From Qaidamihabitans albus (lineage in GTDB: Bacteria > Actinomycetota > Actinomycetes > Mycobacteriales > Pseudonocardiaceae), in NCBI RefSeq assembly GCF_016464705.1, contig NZ_JAEHOB010000009.1, forward strand, positions 62,001 through 126,000: 64,000 nt of DNA, in the 5' to 3' direction. The position numbers and the translations under genes were made by a program. Below, piece by piece: positions 25,628 through 34,923 of this stretch. The notes beneath the pieces are model-generated. The model saw only the letters and a program-made list of their open reading frames with translations, ran no database searches and was not told the origin of the DNA. The number at the start of each line of letters is the position of its first letter. Position 1 is the stretch's first letter.

Positions 25628-27118
25628 GTGAGCGTGCTCAGCCTCGTGGTGTTCCTGCCCGTCGTGGTGGCGGTCGTGCTGCTGGCGGTGCCCCGGGTCA
25701 GCGACCCGGTCGTGCGCTGGACCTGGATCGGCACCAGCGCGACCGAGGTCGCCCTCCTCGTGGGCATGTGGGTGGCCTACTCCCCCGGCTCCCCCGGCTC
25801 CCCCGGCACGTCCGGATTCGCCTACGAGGAGAACCAGCGCTGGATCCCGAGCGTGCGCGCGGGCTACCACGTAGGAGTCGACGGGCTGAGCCTGCCACTG
25901 GTCGCGCTGACGGCAGTGCTGTTCCTCGCCTGCGCGATCTACTCGCTGAGGCAGACGGAGCGGGTCCGCGGCTTCGCGACGCTCTTCCTGTTCCTGGAGA
26001 CGGTGTGCCTCGGCGTGTTCGTCGCGCTGGACCTGCTGCTGTTCTTCGTGTTCTTCGACCTGTCCATCGTGGGCATGTACTTCGTGATCGCCGGCTGGGG
26101 GCACCGCGGCGCGGCGCGGGCGGCGCTGAAGTTCTTCCTCTACACGTTCCTCGGCTCGCTCGTTCTGCTGCTCGGCTTCATCGGCCTCTACCTGGCCTCC
26201 TCGCCGCACACGTTCGACATCGTCGAGCTGGTCCGGCAGGACCCCGCGGCGGGCAAGGGTGCAGTGGCCGGGCTGATCCTGCTGGCATTGGTGCTCGGGC
26301 TGGCGATCAAGACGCCGACGGTGCCGGTGCACACCTGGCTGCCGCCCGCACACGTGGAGGCGCCCGCGGCCGGATCGGCCATCCTGGCCGGGGTGCTGCT
26401 GAAGATGGGCACCTACGGCTTCGTGCGGATCGTGCTGCCGGTGCTGCCGGGCACGTGGCGCGACTACGCGCCGGTCATCGTGATCGTCGGCGTGCTGAGC
26501 GTGCTCTACGGCGCGCTGGTGGCGCTGGCACAACGCGACTTCAAGCGGATGATCGCCTACACGTCGGTGAACCACATGGGCTACATCGTGCTCGCGGTCG
26601 GGGCTGCCGCCCTGGTGGGCCAGTCGGACGCGCAGGCGCGTCAGCTGGCGATCACCGGCGCGGTGACCCAGATGGTGAGCCACGGCCTGATCACCGGCGC
26701 GCTTTTCCTCCTCGCCGGTGTCCTCTACCAGCGCGGCGGTACCTACGACATGGGTTCCTACGGCGGGCTGGCCCGGCAGTTGCCCGTCTTCGCCGGGATC
26801 ACCGGGCTCGCCGCGTTCGCCTCGCTCGGCCTGCCCGGCTTCTCCGGGTTCATCGCCGAGTTCCAGATCTTCACCGGTTCGCTGCGTGGCGCCCCGGTCG
26901 CCACGGCGATCGCCTTGCTCGGCGTGCTCATCACCGCGGCGCTGTTCCTGCGCGCGTATCAGCGGCTCTTCCTCGGACCGCCGAGCAGGCAGGTCGTCGG
27001 TGACCTCACGGTCACGGAGACGGCCGCGATCGGCCCGCTGATGCTGCTCGCCGTCGCGATCGGGCTGTTCCCGCGCTTCCTGCTGGACGTGATCGAGCCG
27101 GCCGCGGGAGCACTATGA
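25628..27118 (+). CDS. nuoM: Complex-I-like antiporter subunit NuoM
   Basis: A 496-residue antiporter-type subunit with about 14 helices. The hallmark HTWLPPAHVEAP with SAILAGVLLKMGTYG after it, KRMIAYTSVNHMGYIVL and FLPGFSGFIAEF-like region (GLPGFSGFIAEFQIF) are present, with the conserved lysines and glutamate for proton transfer. The GTG at 25628 follows GAGAGGGG. A short Pro-Gly-Ser repeat lies near residue 55. The gene overlaps nuoN by four bases (ATGA). Confidence 0.88.
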   Translation: MSVLSLVVFLPVVVAVVLLAVPRVSDPVVRWTWIGTSATEVALLVGMWVAYSPGSPGSPGTSGFAYEENQRWIPSVRAGYHVGVDGLSLPLVALTAVLFLACAIYSLRQTERVRGFATLFLFLETVCLGVFVALDLLLFFVFFDLSIVGMYFVIAGWGHRGAARAALKFFLYTFLGSLVLLLGFIGLYLASSPHTFDIVELVRQDPAAGKGAVAGLILLALVLGLAIKTPTVPVHTWLPPAHVEAPAAGSAILAGVLLKMGTYGFVRIVLPVLPGTWRDYAPVIVIVGVLSVLYGALVALAQRDFKRMIAYTSVNHMGYIVLAVGAAALVGQSDAQARQLAITGAVTQMVSHGLITGALFLLAGVLYQRGGTYDMGSYGGLARQLPVFAGITGLAAFASLGLPGFSGFIAEFQIFTGSLRGAPVATAIALLGVLITAALFLRAYQRLFLGPPSRQVVGDLTVTETAAIGPLMLLAVAIGLFPRFLLDVIEPAAGAL

Positions 27119-28521
27119 TCACGAGCCTGCTCCTCGTGCTGCCTGAGCTCCTCCTCACCGGCGGCGCGGTGTTCGGGTTGCTGCTCGGTTCCTTCCTGCC
27201 CAGGCGGCGGCAGTGGGCGGTCCGCGCGCTGGCGGCGCTGGTGTGCGCGGCGGCACTGGCCGCGACCGTGGCCGGCTGGCACCGGACGAGCACGGCGTTC
27301 GAGGGCGCGTACTCGGTGGACGTGCCGCTCGGCGCGACCCGCGTGGTGGTGCTCGTGTCAGTGCTGCTGGTGCTGTGCCTGGCGGGCACGGACATCCACG
27401 GCCACCGCAGGGAGAGCGAGTTCGTGGTGCTGGTGCTGCTCGGTGCGCTCGGCGCGGTGCTGCTCTCCGGCGCGAACGATCTGTTGCTGCTCGTCGCGGC
27501 GTACCTGCTGGCCAGCGTTCCGCTCTATGCGCTGACCGCGTTCGGCAAGGACGCGCCCGGCACGGAGGCGGCGCTGAAGTACTACCTGCTCGGTGCCCTG
27601 CTCGGCGTGACGATGCTGTTCGGAGCGCTGCTGCTGTTCGGAACCGGTGGCGCCACGGCGTACCCGGCGCTGCGCGAGGGGCTGCCCGGTGCGCCTGGCG
27701 CGGCCGTGGCGGTCGGCGTCATCGCGCTGTTCGCGGGGCTGCTGTTCAAGGCCGGTGCCGTGCCCGCACACTTCTGGGTACCCGACGTCACCGAGGGCGC
27801 ACGGCCTCCGGTCGCCGCGCTCGTCACCACGATCCCGAAGATCGGTGCCGTGGTGGCCCTCTATCGGATCGGCACGGCCGTGCTCGCGCCGACCACGCTC
27901 GCCTGGCCCCTGCTGGTCGCGATCATCGCGGCGGCGACGATGACGCTCGGCAACCTGGCGGCGTTCTTCCAGGACAACGTCCGCCGCCTGCTGGCCTATT
28001 CGACGATCGGACAGGTCGGCTACGTGCTGATGGCGGTCGCGGCCGCCACCGGCAGCGGTCTGGCGTTACCCAGCCTGCTGCTCTACCTCGGCGCCTACGC
28101 CGTCACCAACCTCGGCGCGTTCGCCGTGGTCTGCGCGTTCCCCGCCGCCCGCACCCTTGGCGACTACACGGGCCTGCGGCGCCGCCATCCCTGGCTGGCG
28201 CTCAGCCTGGTGATCGTCCTGCTCGGACTGGTGGGCACGCCACCGACGGCCGTCTTCGCGGGCAAGCTCACGGTCTTCACCGCGGCGCTGGACGCGGGCT
28301 TCGGCTGGCTGGTGGTGCTCGCCGTCGCCAACACGGTGGCGAGCGTGTTCTACTACCTGCGCTGGATCGTGCCCGCACTGCGATCCGGGCCTTGGGCGGG
28401 CGAGCGGCCCGGACGGTGGGCCGCGGCCGGTGCGCTCACCGCCGCCCCGGCCACGATCCTGATCGGTGTGCTGGCCGGCCCGGTCCTCACCGTTCTGGAC
28501 GGCGGCCCGCTGCCGGGCTGA
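27115..28521 (+). CDS. nuoN: Complex-I-like antiporter subunit NuoN
   Basis: A 468-residue antiporter-type subunit with about 13 helices. Family pieces include ALKYYLLGALLGVTMLFGA, PAHFWVPDVTEGARPPV and RRLLAYSTIGQVGYVL. It is the last gene of the operon and converges with the VanW gene, with ten bases between the two stops. Together with L and M it completes the three pump modules. Confidence 0.88.
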   Translation: MITSLLLVLPELLLTGGAVFGLLLGSFLPRRRQWAVRALAALVCAAALAATVAGWHRTSTAFEGAYSVDVPLGATRVVVLVSVLLVLCLAGTDIHGHRRESEFVVLVLLGALGAVLLSGANDLLLLVAAYLLASVPLYALTAFGKDAPGTEAALKYYLLGALLGVTMLFGALLLFGTGGATAYPALREGLPGAPGAAVAVGVIALFAGLLFKAGAVPAHFWVPDVTEGARPPVAALVTTIPKIGAVVALYRIGTAVLAPTTLAWPLLVAIIAAATMTLGNLAAFFQDNVRRLLAYSTIGQVGYVLMAVAAATGSGLALPSLLLYLGAYAVTNLGAFAVVCAFPAARTLGDYTGLRRRHPWLALSLVIVLLGLVGTPPTAVFAGKLTVFTAALDAGFGWLVVLAVANTVASVFYYLRWIVPALRSGPWAGERPGRWAAAGALTAAPATILIGVLAGPVLTVLDGGPLPG

Positions 28522-28531
28522 CCGGTGTGTC

Positions 28532-30376
28532 CTACCCGGACTCCGGCTCGGCGTCCTGTTCGGATTCCGAGTCCGCCCCGGACTCGGGCTCCGGTGGCGG
28601 TTCACAGACGATGCGGGGCTGCGGGTTGTAGACCACCGTGCGGGTCTCGCGGCGGACCTCCTCACCGGTGGAAACCTCGCGGATGATGCGGGTGTCGCTC
28701 GTGCTGAACCCACCCGCGCCGCTGCTGGGGACGCAGTAGCCCTCGGGTCCCTGCCGGGTGGGCGGGGACGTGTAGGCGTAGCGGCCGCCCGTGACCGACT
28801 CGACGTCGTAGCGCTTGGTGCCCCACAGCCGCACGGTGATGTCCGAGGGGGTCCAGACCGTCTGGATGACCACACCGGTCGGGGCGTCGTTAGTGAACTT
28901 CAGGTCGATGACGCTGGAGCCGTCCGGGTTCTGGAACACCGTCGCCTCCCGGGCCTCCGGGTAGCGGCTGATGTAGTAGCTGTGTTCCTTGTGCTCGGTG
29001 TCGCGCATACCGGCGAAGTACGCCGCGTTGTAGAGCGTGGTGGCGAACTGGGAGATGCCACCGCCGACGGCCCTGGCCGGCGCGCCCTCCTTGATGACAC
29101 CGGCGCCGATGTAGCCCTGCTCCGTGCCCCGGGGGCCGGTGTGCCCGTTCAGGCTGAACGTCTCGCCAGGGCGGACGACCGCCCCGTCGACCTCCTCGGC
29201 GACCACGCTGATGTTGACGCCCGAGTCGGCCGCGAACCCGCTCGTGGTGAACTCGCCGATCACTTCCCTGATACCGAGGGCGTGCGCCTGCTCGGTGGTG
29301 AGCGTGGCGGGCCGCGCCGCGTACCGCGCGGTGATCTCGCGCTGCCCCTGCTGCCGGAGCACGGCAGGCAACCCGGCCAGCGTCGCGTCCCAGTCGACGG
29401 CACGGCCGGGAGCGGACGGCAGCACCCGCACCTCGCCGCCCTTGAACGAGAACCCGGCGTCCTTGCCCGCGCGCTCGGTCGGCGCCAGCGCCGGGCCGAC
29501 GGCTTCGGCGATCTTGTCGTGGTCGGGCTCCGGCACCAGCGTGCCGTCCGCGCCGGGCACGAAGGTGAGCGCCGCGGCGATGGTCCGGGGGCTCAGCACG
29601 GCGTCGGCGCCGTCACCACGAACGTGCACCGGCGCCGCCACGGCGGGCCTGGCCACCTGGTCGAGCACGGTGCGCACGGCGCCGGGGGTCGTGCGCACCG
29701 GCAGGGTCGCCACCGGCAGTCGCACCGGCTCGCCCGCGGCCCAGTGCCGCAGGACACGGTCGGTGGCCGCGGCCACGTCGAGCCGTCTGCCCGGCACGGG
29801 GTCCACCGGAACCGGCTCCAGGCCCTCGAAGCGGACGGTTCCCTCGGCCGGTTCCCGGTCCACCTCGGCGCGCAGCCGTTCCAGCTCCGCGCCGAGGCCG
29901 TCGTCGGCGGCCCTGGACACGACGCCGATCTCCTCGGTGGTGAAGAAGGACGCGATCCGGGCGAACGGGTTCAGTGGCTGCTCGGCGGCTCTGTCGAGGG
30001 TCGCCGCCCAGTCCAGTTTGAGCCCGGCCGCAGCCGGGTCCAGCGAGTGGGTGGTGCCCGCCGCCGTCAGCTCGACGGGACGGCCGAGCCGGGGCCGGAC
30101 CACCGCCCGCAGTCGCCGCTCGGCATCCTCGCGGCTCATCCCGCCGACATCGACGCCGGCCACCGTGTTGCCTCTCGCCACGTCGCCGCTGGTCAGGAGC
30201 AGGTCCAGCACGTACACCAGCGTGAGGACGCCGGCCACCGCACCCGCGACGGCAGCGGCCCTGTGCAGCCTGGGACGGACCCGCGCCGGGGCAGGCGGTG
30301 CCACCGGATCGGCAGCGGACTCCTCAACGGTGTCCTCGCTACCCGGCCGGGGCTCGATCGAGTTCTCCGCGGACAA
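28532..30376 (-). CDS. VanW-family peptidoglycan-associated protein
   Basis: A 614-residue envelope protein: acidic N-terminal tail, one membrane helix (about 42-62), two putative peptidoglycan-binding (PG_binding_4) regions (about 100-330) and a VanW domain (about 370-510; EVIGEFTTSGF, GETFSLNGHTGPR, AVGGGISQFATTLYNAAYFAG). The C-terminal tail is rich in Glu, Ser and Asp. VanW occurs in some vancomycin-resistance clusters but its role is unknown, and no van genes are near. The start is TTG at 30376: an in-frame stop lies just upstream and GGGGGAG precedes it. A GTG 25 codons in lacks a ribosome site. Confidence 0.82.
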   Translation of the reverse strand: MSAENSIEPRPGSEDTVEESAADPVAPPAPARVRPRLHRAAAVAGAVAGVLTLVYVLDLLLTSGDVARGNTVAGVDVGGMSREDAERRLRAVVRPRLGRPVELTAAGTTHSLDPAAAGLKLDWAATLDRAAEQPLNPFARIASFFTTEEIGVVSRAADDGLGAELERLRAEVDREPAEGTVRFEGLEPVPVDPVPGRRLDVAAATDRVLRHWAAGEPVRLPVATLPVRTTPGAVRTVLDQVARPAVAAPVHVRGDGADAVLSPRTIAAALTFVPGADGTLVPEPDHDKIAEAVGPALAPTERAGKDAGFSFKGGEVRVLPSAPGRAVDWDATLAGLPAVLRQQGQREITARYAARPATLTTEQAHALGIREVIGEFTTSGFAADSGVNISVVAEEVDGAVVRPGETFSLNGHTGPRGTEQGYIGAGVIKEGAPARAVGGGISQFATTLYNAAYFAGMRDTEHKEHSYYISRYPEAREATVFQNPDGSSVIDLKFTNDAPTGVVIQTVWTPSDITVRLWGTKRYDVESVTGGRYAYTSPPTRQGPEGYCVPSSGAGGFSTSDTRIIREVSTGEEVRRETRTVVYNPQPRIVCEPPPEPESGADSESEQDAEPESG

Positions 30377-30506
30377 GGCTCCCCCGAGTGGTCAATGACG
30401 GATCGCCCGAGCACGCGGCCAGCCTGGCCGGGGTGGGCGTTCGAACTATGCCACCCAGGGCCGGGCGGCGCCGTGCCACCCCACCGGGACACCCCACCGG
30501 GACCGC

Positions 30507-32084
30507 TCAGTTGTCGTCGTCCTCGTCCTTCTGGTCCTTGTCGTCCTTCTTGTCGTCCTTCTTGTCGTTGTCGCCGTTGTCGCCGTTGTCGCTGTTCTCG
30601 TCGTTCTCGTCGTCGAGCCGGACGGAGGAGACCAGCTCGTCGGAGTCGATCAGCGGCGCGCCGTCGCGGGTGAGCATGCCGAGCCGGTGCGTCTCGCGGA
30701 ACTTGCCGGTGCCCGCCATGTCGAACTCGAGCCGGACTTCGACGAGGTCCTTCCCGGCCACCCGTGGCCCGGCGATCACCTTGACCTTCTTGACGTCGCC
30801 CCAGAACCGCTCGTACTCCTTCTCGCCCTGCTCCCGCAGCCCCGGGCCGAGCCGGTCCCACGCCTGGCCGGTCCGCTCGGGCAGCAGCGCGTAGTACTCG
30901 GTGACCGCATCGCGCAGGTCCTCGTCGCTCACCGGCTCGGCGGTGGGCGTCGTCGGCGTGGCCGGGCTGGACGAGGTGCCGGGAGCTGGTGGCGCCGACG
31001 AGCTCGGCGGCGCATCGTCCGCGGCACTTCGCTGGCCGGCGCTGACGAGGAACTCCGCCACGAGGACGCCCACCGCCGCGGCGGCGAGCAGTGCCAGCGC
31101 GTAGTAGGCGACCCGCCTGCCGGATCGTCCTGCGGGTGCGGCCGCCGCGGCGGCCGCCGGAGCCGCCCTCGGTGCGGCCGGTGCGGCGGCGTGCATGTCG
31201 AGCCGCGTCGACGCCGGCCTCGACGCGGGCATCGTCGGTGGTTCCACGCCGACGGGCGACCTGCCGCCCGCGACCGCGTTCAGCAGATCGGCGACCTGGG
31301 GCATTGTCGGCCGGCCTCCGGCCTCGGGTTGCAGCATCTGCTGCAACGGGCCGGTGAGCGGACCGGCCTGCCGCGGTGGTTCCACGCGCCCGGTCGCCAC
31401 CGTGTGCAGCAGGGCGATCTCGTTACCGCCACCGCCGAACGGCGGCCGCCCCTCCACCGCCGCGTACAGCGTGGCCCCGAGGGAGAAGACGTCCGATGCC
31501 GGGCCGGGTTCCTCGCCCCGGGCGGACTCGGGCGAGAGGAAGGCCGGTGTCCCGGCGAGCAGACCCGTCTTGGTCACCGTGATATCACCGGCGGCACGGG
31601 AGATGCCGAAGTCGGTGATCTTCACGGCGCCGTCGTGGCCGAGCAGGATGTTGCCCGGCTTGATGTCGCGGTGGATGACGCCCGCGGCGTGGGCCGCGGC
31701 CAGTGCGGATGCGGTCTGGCCGCCGATCCGGGCCACCTCCGCCGGGGGCAGGATGCCGCGCTCGTCCAGCACCGCGGCCAGGCTCTGCGAGGGCAGGTAC
31801 TCCATGACGAGCACGGGCCTGCCACTGTCCTCGGCCACGTTGTAGACCGCGATGGCGTTGGGATGCTGCAGGCGCGCGGCGATCCTTCCCTCACGGAACG
31901 CCCGCTGCCGCGCACTCTCGGCCTCGGCCTCGCTCAACCCCGGCGGCAGCAGTACCTGCTTGACCGCCACCACCCGGTCCAGGCGCTCGTCCACCGCCCG
32001 CCACACCACGCCCATCGCGCCGCTGCCGATGCGGCCCTGAAGGCGGTAACGCCCGGCGACCAGGCGTCCCTCGTCGTCGCTCAC
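30507..32084 (-). CDS. Membrane Ser/Thr protein kinase (PknB type)
   Basis: A 525-residue eukaryotic-type kinase. Kinase domain about 12-270: glycine loop IGSGAMG, ATP lysine K42, HRD aspartate D140 (VIHRDIKPGN), DFG (158-160) and the activation loop TKTGLLAGTPAFLSPE. A Pro/Ala linker leads to one membrane helix (325-349) and an outside domain (about 385-490), ending in a very acidic Asp/Asn/Lys tail. Unlike PknB it has no PASTA repeats. The GTG at 32084 follows GGGAG; upstream sequence in frame has no similarity. It is divergent from the gas-vesicle cluster, and its signal and targets are unknown. Confidence 0.88.
   Translation of the reverse strand: MSDDEGRLVAGRYRLQGRIGSGAMGVVWRAVDERLDRVVAVKQVLLPPGLSEAEAESARQRAFREGRIAARLQHPNAIAVYNVAEDSGRPVLVMEYLPSQSLAAVLDERGILPPAEVARIGGQTASALAAAHAAGVIHRDIKPGNILLGHDGAVKITDFGISRAAGDITVTKTGLLAGTPAFLSPESARGEEPGPASDVFSLGATLYAAVEGRPPFGGGGNEIALLHTVATGRVEPPRQAGPLTGPLQQMLQPEAGGRPTMPQVADLLNAVAGGRSPVGVEPPTMPASRPASTRLDMHAAAPAAPRAAPAAAAAAAPAGRSGRRVAYYALALLAAAAVGVLVAEFLVSAGQRSAADDAPPSSSAPPAPGTSSSPATPTTPTAEPVSDEDLRDAVTEYYALLPERTGQAWDRLGPGLREQGEKEYERFWGDVKKVKVIAGPRVAGKDLVEVRLEFDMAGTGKFRETHRLGMLTRDGAPLIDSDELVSSVRLDDENDENSDNGDNGDNDKKDDKKDDKDQKDEDDDN
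30510..30616. repeat. Low-complexity trinucleotide tract encoding an acidic tail
   Basis: The 3' end of the kinase gene is made of GTC/TTC/TTG-like triplet repeats (minus-strand GAC, AAC, AAG, GAG). They translate as runs of Asp, Asn, Glu and Lys, for example DNGDNGDNDKKDDKKDD. Such tracts lengthen and shrink by slippage and are extracellular here. Confidence 0.7.
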
Positions 32085-32330
32085 CGGTGTCTCCCTGTCA
32101 CTCCGACAGGGTAGAGCGTTCGTTCCCCACCGGAGATCCGGCTCGCAGCGCGCGATGCCTGGCGTTTCGCCTGAACGCGACTGGGCCACTTGGAGCAATT
32201 CGCGGGAAGGGTTCCGAATCCCGCGTTTTACGTTCACTCGGCGGTGGTAATTCGGTCGAGTTCGCAAGACCTAATGCATTACGAATTCACAACAAGTTCA
32301 TTCAGGACAATTCACCAAGGGAGGCTGACC
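32085..32330. promoter_or_regulatory. Divergent regulatory region, AT-rich
   Basis: The 246 bases between the kinase and the gas-vesicle cluster contain an unusually AT-rich block: 32241-32320 is about 45% GC against about 70% around it. It ends with AAGGGAGG before the first gas-vesicle gene. It should hold the promoter of the cluster, but I cannot name a sigma-factor class with confidence. Confidence 0.5.
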
Positions 32331-32834
32331 ATGAAACGTGGGGCTCAGGTAGCCATGGGGGTCGGGGCAGGCTATCTACTCGGTCGTACCCGCAAGATGC
32401 GGCTGGCACTGATGATGGCCGGGGCGGGAGCGACCGGAAGACTCGGCGTGTCCCCGGGCGAACTGGTGCAACGAGGCGCCAAGCGGCTCACCGCATCGCC
32501 GGAACTGGGCCGGCTCACCGAGACGGTACGCGGAGAACTACTCGGCGCCGCGAAGTCCGCGGCCGCCACGGCCGCGAGCGGCCGGATCGAGTCGCTGAAC
32601 GAGCGCATCCAGAGTGGCGGCCGCACGGCGACCGGAAGCGACGAACCGGCCGAACCCGTCGAGTCTACTATGGACCGGACGCAAGGCTCCGCGGACGACG
32701 AAGCGGAAATCTCCGGAACAGTGGGCGAATCCGACAGCGGTGACGAATCCGAGCAGCGTCCCGCGCGGCAGCGGCGATCCCCGCGGGCCGGTACTTCCAC
32801 CGGCCGCGCGCCCGTGCGGCGCACGCGGAGGTGA
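32331..32834 (+). CDS. Gas-vesicle cluster protein (GvpY-like)
   Basis: A 167-residue protein at the head of the gas-vesicle operon. The N-terminal 40 residues (GAQVAMGVGAGYLLGRTRKM) look like a short membrane-associated hairpin; the rest is helical, then acidic, then strongly basic ([20 protein letters not shown]). Proteins of this kind precede a SRPBCC protein in actinobacterial gvp clusters, where they are called GvpY; I assign it by position and character, not by a firm motif. AAGGGAGG lies at 32318-32325. It overlaps the next gene by four bases. Confidence 0.55.
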   Translation: MKRGAQVAMGVGAGYLLGRTRKMRLALMMAGAGATGRLGVSPGELVQRGAKRLTASPELGRLTETVRGELLGAAKSAAATAASGRIESLNERIQSGGRTATGSDEPAEPVESTMDRTQGSADDEAEISGTVGESDSGDESEQRPARQRRSPRAGTSTGRAPVRRTRR

Positions 32835-33775
32835 GCCAGGTGGCGACCGAACAGGTTTCCGGCAAGGCCCGGAAGGCGACCGGCACCGACTCGGCGGACC
32901 AGCTCAAGGACGCGGTACAGCAGCTCGTCACGACGATGGCCGGGCGAGCGGCGTCGACGGTGACGGGCAAGGTCGAGGCGACCGCCGGGCGGCTCAACGA
33001 CTACGCGAGCGGCGGCGGTGACGGCGGTGGCCTGCTCTCCGCCGTGACCGGAGCGGGCCTTTCCCGCATCGGCGGCAAGCTCAGGGAAGCCGTCGGTGCT
33101 GGTGGTGGCGGCAAGGGTGGCAAGCTGAGGGTCACCAACATCGTCGAGGCGATCGACGTGGGCGCGCCGGTGGACGTCACCTACGACCAGTGGACCCGGT
33201 TCACCGACTTTCCGAGCTTCATGAAGAAGGTCGAGAACGTCGAGCAGGTATCGGACGAGAAGCTCGTGTGGAAGGCCCAGGTCTTCTGGTCCCATCGCAG
33301 CTGGGAGGCCACGATCCTGGACCAGGTTCCCGGTGAGCGCATCGTCTGGCGGTCCAGGGGCGACAAGGGCCATGTCGACGGCGCGGTGACGTTCCACGAG
33401 CTCGCACCACAGCTGACCCGCGTCGTCCTCGTGCTCGAGTACCACCCGCAGGGCCTCTTCGAGCGCACCGGCAACCTCTGGCGCGCCCAGGGTCGCCGGG
33501 CGCGCCTGGAACTGAAGCACTTCCAGCGGCACGTGATGACCCATTCCGTCCTGCATCCCGACGAGGTCGAGGGCTGGCGCGGCGAGATACAGGACGGAGA
33601 GGTCGTCGACGGTCCCGAAGACACGGAAGACACCGAAGAAACCGGCGAAGACCAAGAACCGGACGAGACCGAGGCTCCCGGGGAGCCCGAGCCGGCGCGG
33701 CCGCGGCGCCGCACCCGGCGCCGGGAACCGAAGACCGGAACCCGGACGCGGGCAACCCGAGGAGGCCGTTCATGA
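32831..33775 (+). CDS. SRPBCC-domain gas-vesicle protein (GvpZ-like)
   Basis: A 314-residue protein. The first 100 residues are helical and Gly-rich. Residues about 105-240 form a START/SRPBCC (cyclase-dehydrase-like) domain: [40 protein letters not shown] and [20 protein letters not shown]. The tail is acidic and then basic, ending [10 protein letters not shown] and more Arg. SRPBCC proteins of this sort sit in actinobacterial gvp clusters between GvpY and the structural genes; they may chaperone shell subunits, but that is not shown. Both ends overlap neighbouring genes by four bases, so the operon is tightly coupled. Confidence 0.65.
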   Translation: MSQVATEQVSGKARKATGTDSADQLKDAVQQLVTTMAGRAASTVTGKVEATAGRLNDYASGGGDGGGLLSAVTGAGLSRIGGKLREAVGAGGGGKGGKLRVTNIVEAIDVGAPVDVTYDQWTRFTDFPSFMKKVENVEQVSDEKLVWKAQVFWSHRSWEATILDQVPGERIVWRSRGDKGHVDGAVTFHELAPQLTRVVLVLEYHPQGLFERTGNLWRAQGRRARLELKHFQRHVMTHSVLHPDEVEGWRGEIQDGEVVDGPEDTEDTEETGEDQEPDETEAPGEPEPARPRRRTRRREPKTGTRTRATRGGRS

Positions 33776-34176
33776 CCACAGCCGTGCAGCCCGCAGGCGG
33801 CGGAGGAGGCGGGTTCGACCGCCCCTCCTCGTCCAGCCTGGCCGATGTCATCGACACGATCCTGGACAAGGGCCTCGTGATCGACGCCTACGTGCGGGTG
33901 TCGCTCGTCGGTATCGAGCTGTTGACGATCGACGCGCGGATCGTCGTCGCCAGCGTCGACACCTACCTGCGCTTCGCCGAGGCCGTGAACCGGCTCGACA
34001 TCTCCGACAACGAGCAGAAGGGGTTGCCGGACCTCATGCAGGACATGAACCAGGGCGGCGCCAGGTCCAGGACGAAGGGAGCGATCGAGGCGGCGGGCGA
34101 CAAACTGCACGAGTTCCTCGGCGAGAACGAGCAGCAGCAGGCCGGCCGCGGCCGCAGGCAGAAGGGGGACGAATGA
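33772..34176 (+). CDS. gvpA: Gas-vesicle structural protein GvpA
   Basis: A 134-residue GvpA homologue, the main shell subunit of gas vesicles. The family core runs from [20 protein letters not shown] through [20 protein letters not shown] to [16 protein letters not shown] (about 20-78), the highly conserved hydrophobic rib-forming region. A charged C-terminal extension (80-134) is typical of actinobacterial forms. It is the only A-type core in the cluster of full length. It overlaps the gene before it and the gvpF gene after it. Confidence 0.88.
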   Translation: MTTAVQPAGGGGGGFDRPSSSSLADVIDTILDKGLVIDAYVRVSLVGIELLTIDARIVVASVDTYLRFAEAVNRLDISDNEQKGLPDLMQDMNQGGARSRTKGAIEAAGDKLHEFLGENEQQQAGRGRRQKGDE

Positions 34177-34919
34177 TGCCCACGCGAGACGACACCGCGC
34201 AGCAGACCGCCAGCTACGTGTACGGGATCGTGCCCGCCGACGTCGAGACCGACCCCGAGGTGCGCGGCGTGGGTGACCCGCCCAGCCCGATCACGGCCGT
34301 GCGGCACGGGGAGGTCGCGGCGCTGGTGAGTGAGATCGTCGCCGACCGGCCGCTGGGCCGGCCCGAGGAGCTCACCGCGCACGCCCAGATCCTCGACGCC
34401 ACCGCCGGGGAGGCGCCGGTCCTGCCCCTGCGGTTCGGCGCCGTGCTGGCCGACGAGAACGCGGTGACCGACGAGTTGCTCGCGGCCCACCACGACGAGT
34501 TCCTCGCCGCACTCCGCGAGCTGGAGGGCCATGCGCAGTACATCGTCAAGGGCCGGTACGACGAGAAGGCGGTACTGCGCGAGATTCTGTCCGAAAGCGA
34601 GGAGGCGGCGCGGCTGCGCGACGAGATCGCCGAACTGCCGGAGGACGCCTCCCGCAACGCGCGCATCGCGCTGGGCGAGCTCGTCAACAACGCCATCGCC
34701 GCGAAACGCGAAGCGGACACCCGGCGAACCGTGCGGGCACTCGACTCGCTCGGCTTCGCGACCTCGGTGCGCCAGCCCACTCACGAGGAGGACGCGGTCC
34801 ACGTCGCGTGCCTCGCCGAGACGGCGAAGCAGGATCAGCTGGAGGACTCCGTCGGCGAGCTCGCCCGTGAGTGGGAGGGCCGCGTGCACCTGCGGCTGCT
34901 CGGCCAACAGCAGGAGTGA
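34173..34919 (+). CDS. Gas-vesicle protein GvpF/GvpL (first copy)
   Basis: A 248-residue GvpF/L-family protein, a minor component needed to start or guide shell assembly. The N-terminal segment [12 protein letters not shown] is the usual start of the family, then [17 protein letters not shown] (about 85-101) and [20 protein letters not shown] (about 115-135). The last domain is the ferredoxin-like C-terminal half. AGGGGGACG precedes the start. It overlaps gvpA by four bases and is followed by the unusual GvpG-L fusion. Confidence 0.83.
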   Translation: MMPTRDDTAQQTASYVYGIVPADVETDPEVRGVGDPPSPITAVRHGEVAALVSEIVADRPLGRPEELTAHAQILDATAGEAPVLPLRFGAVLADENAVTDELLAAHHDEFLAALRELEGHAQYIVKGRYDEKAVLREILSESEEAARLRDEIAELPEDASRNARIALGELVNNAIAAKREADTRRTVRALDSLGFATSVRQPTHEEDAVHVACLAETAKQDQLEDSVGELAREWEGRVHLRLLGQQQE

Positions 34920-34923
34920 CGGG

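Noticed and set aside
28532-30376. Vancomycin resistance locus
   Set aside because: VanW occurs widely outside resistance clusters, and no vanH, vanA or vanX homologue is nearby.
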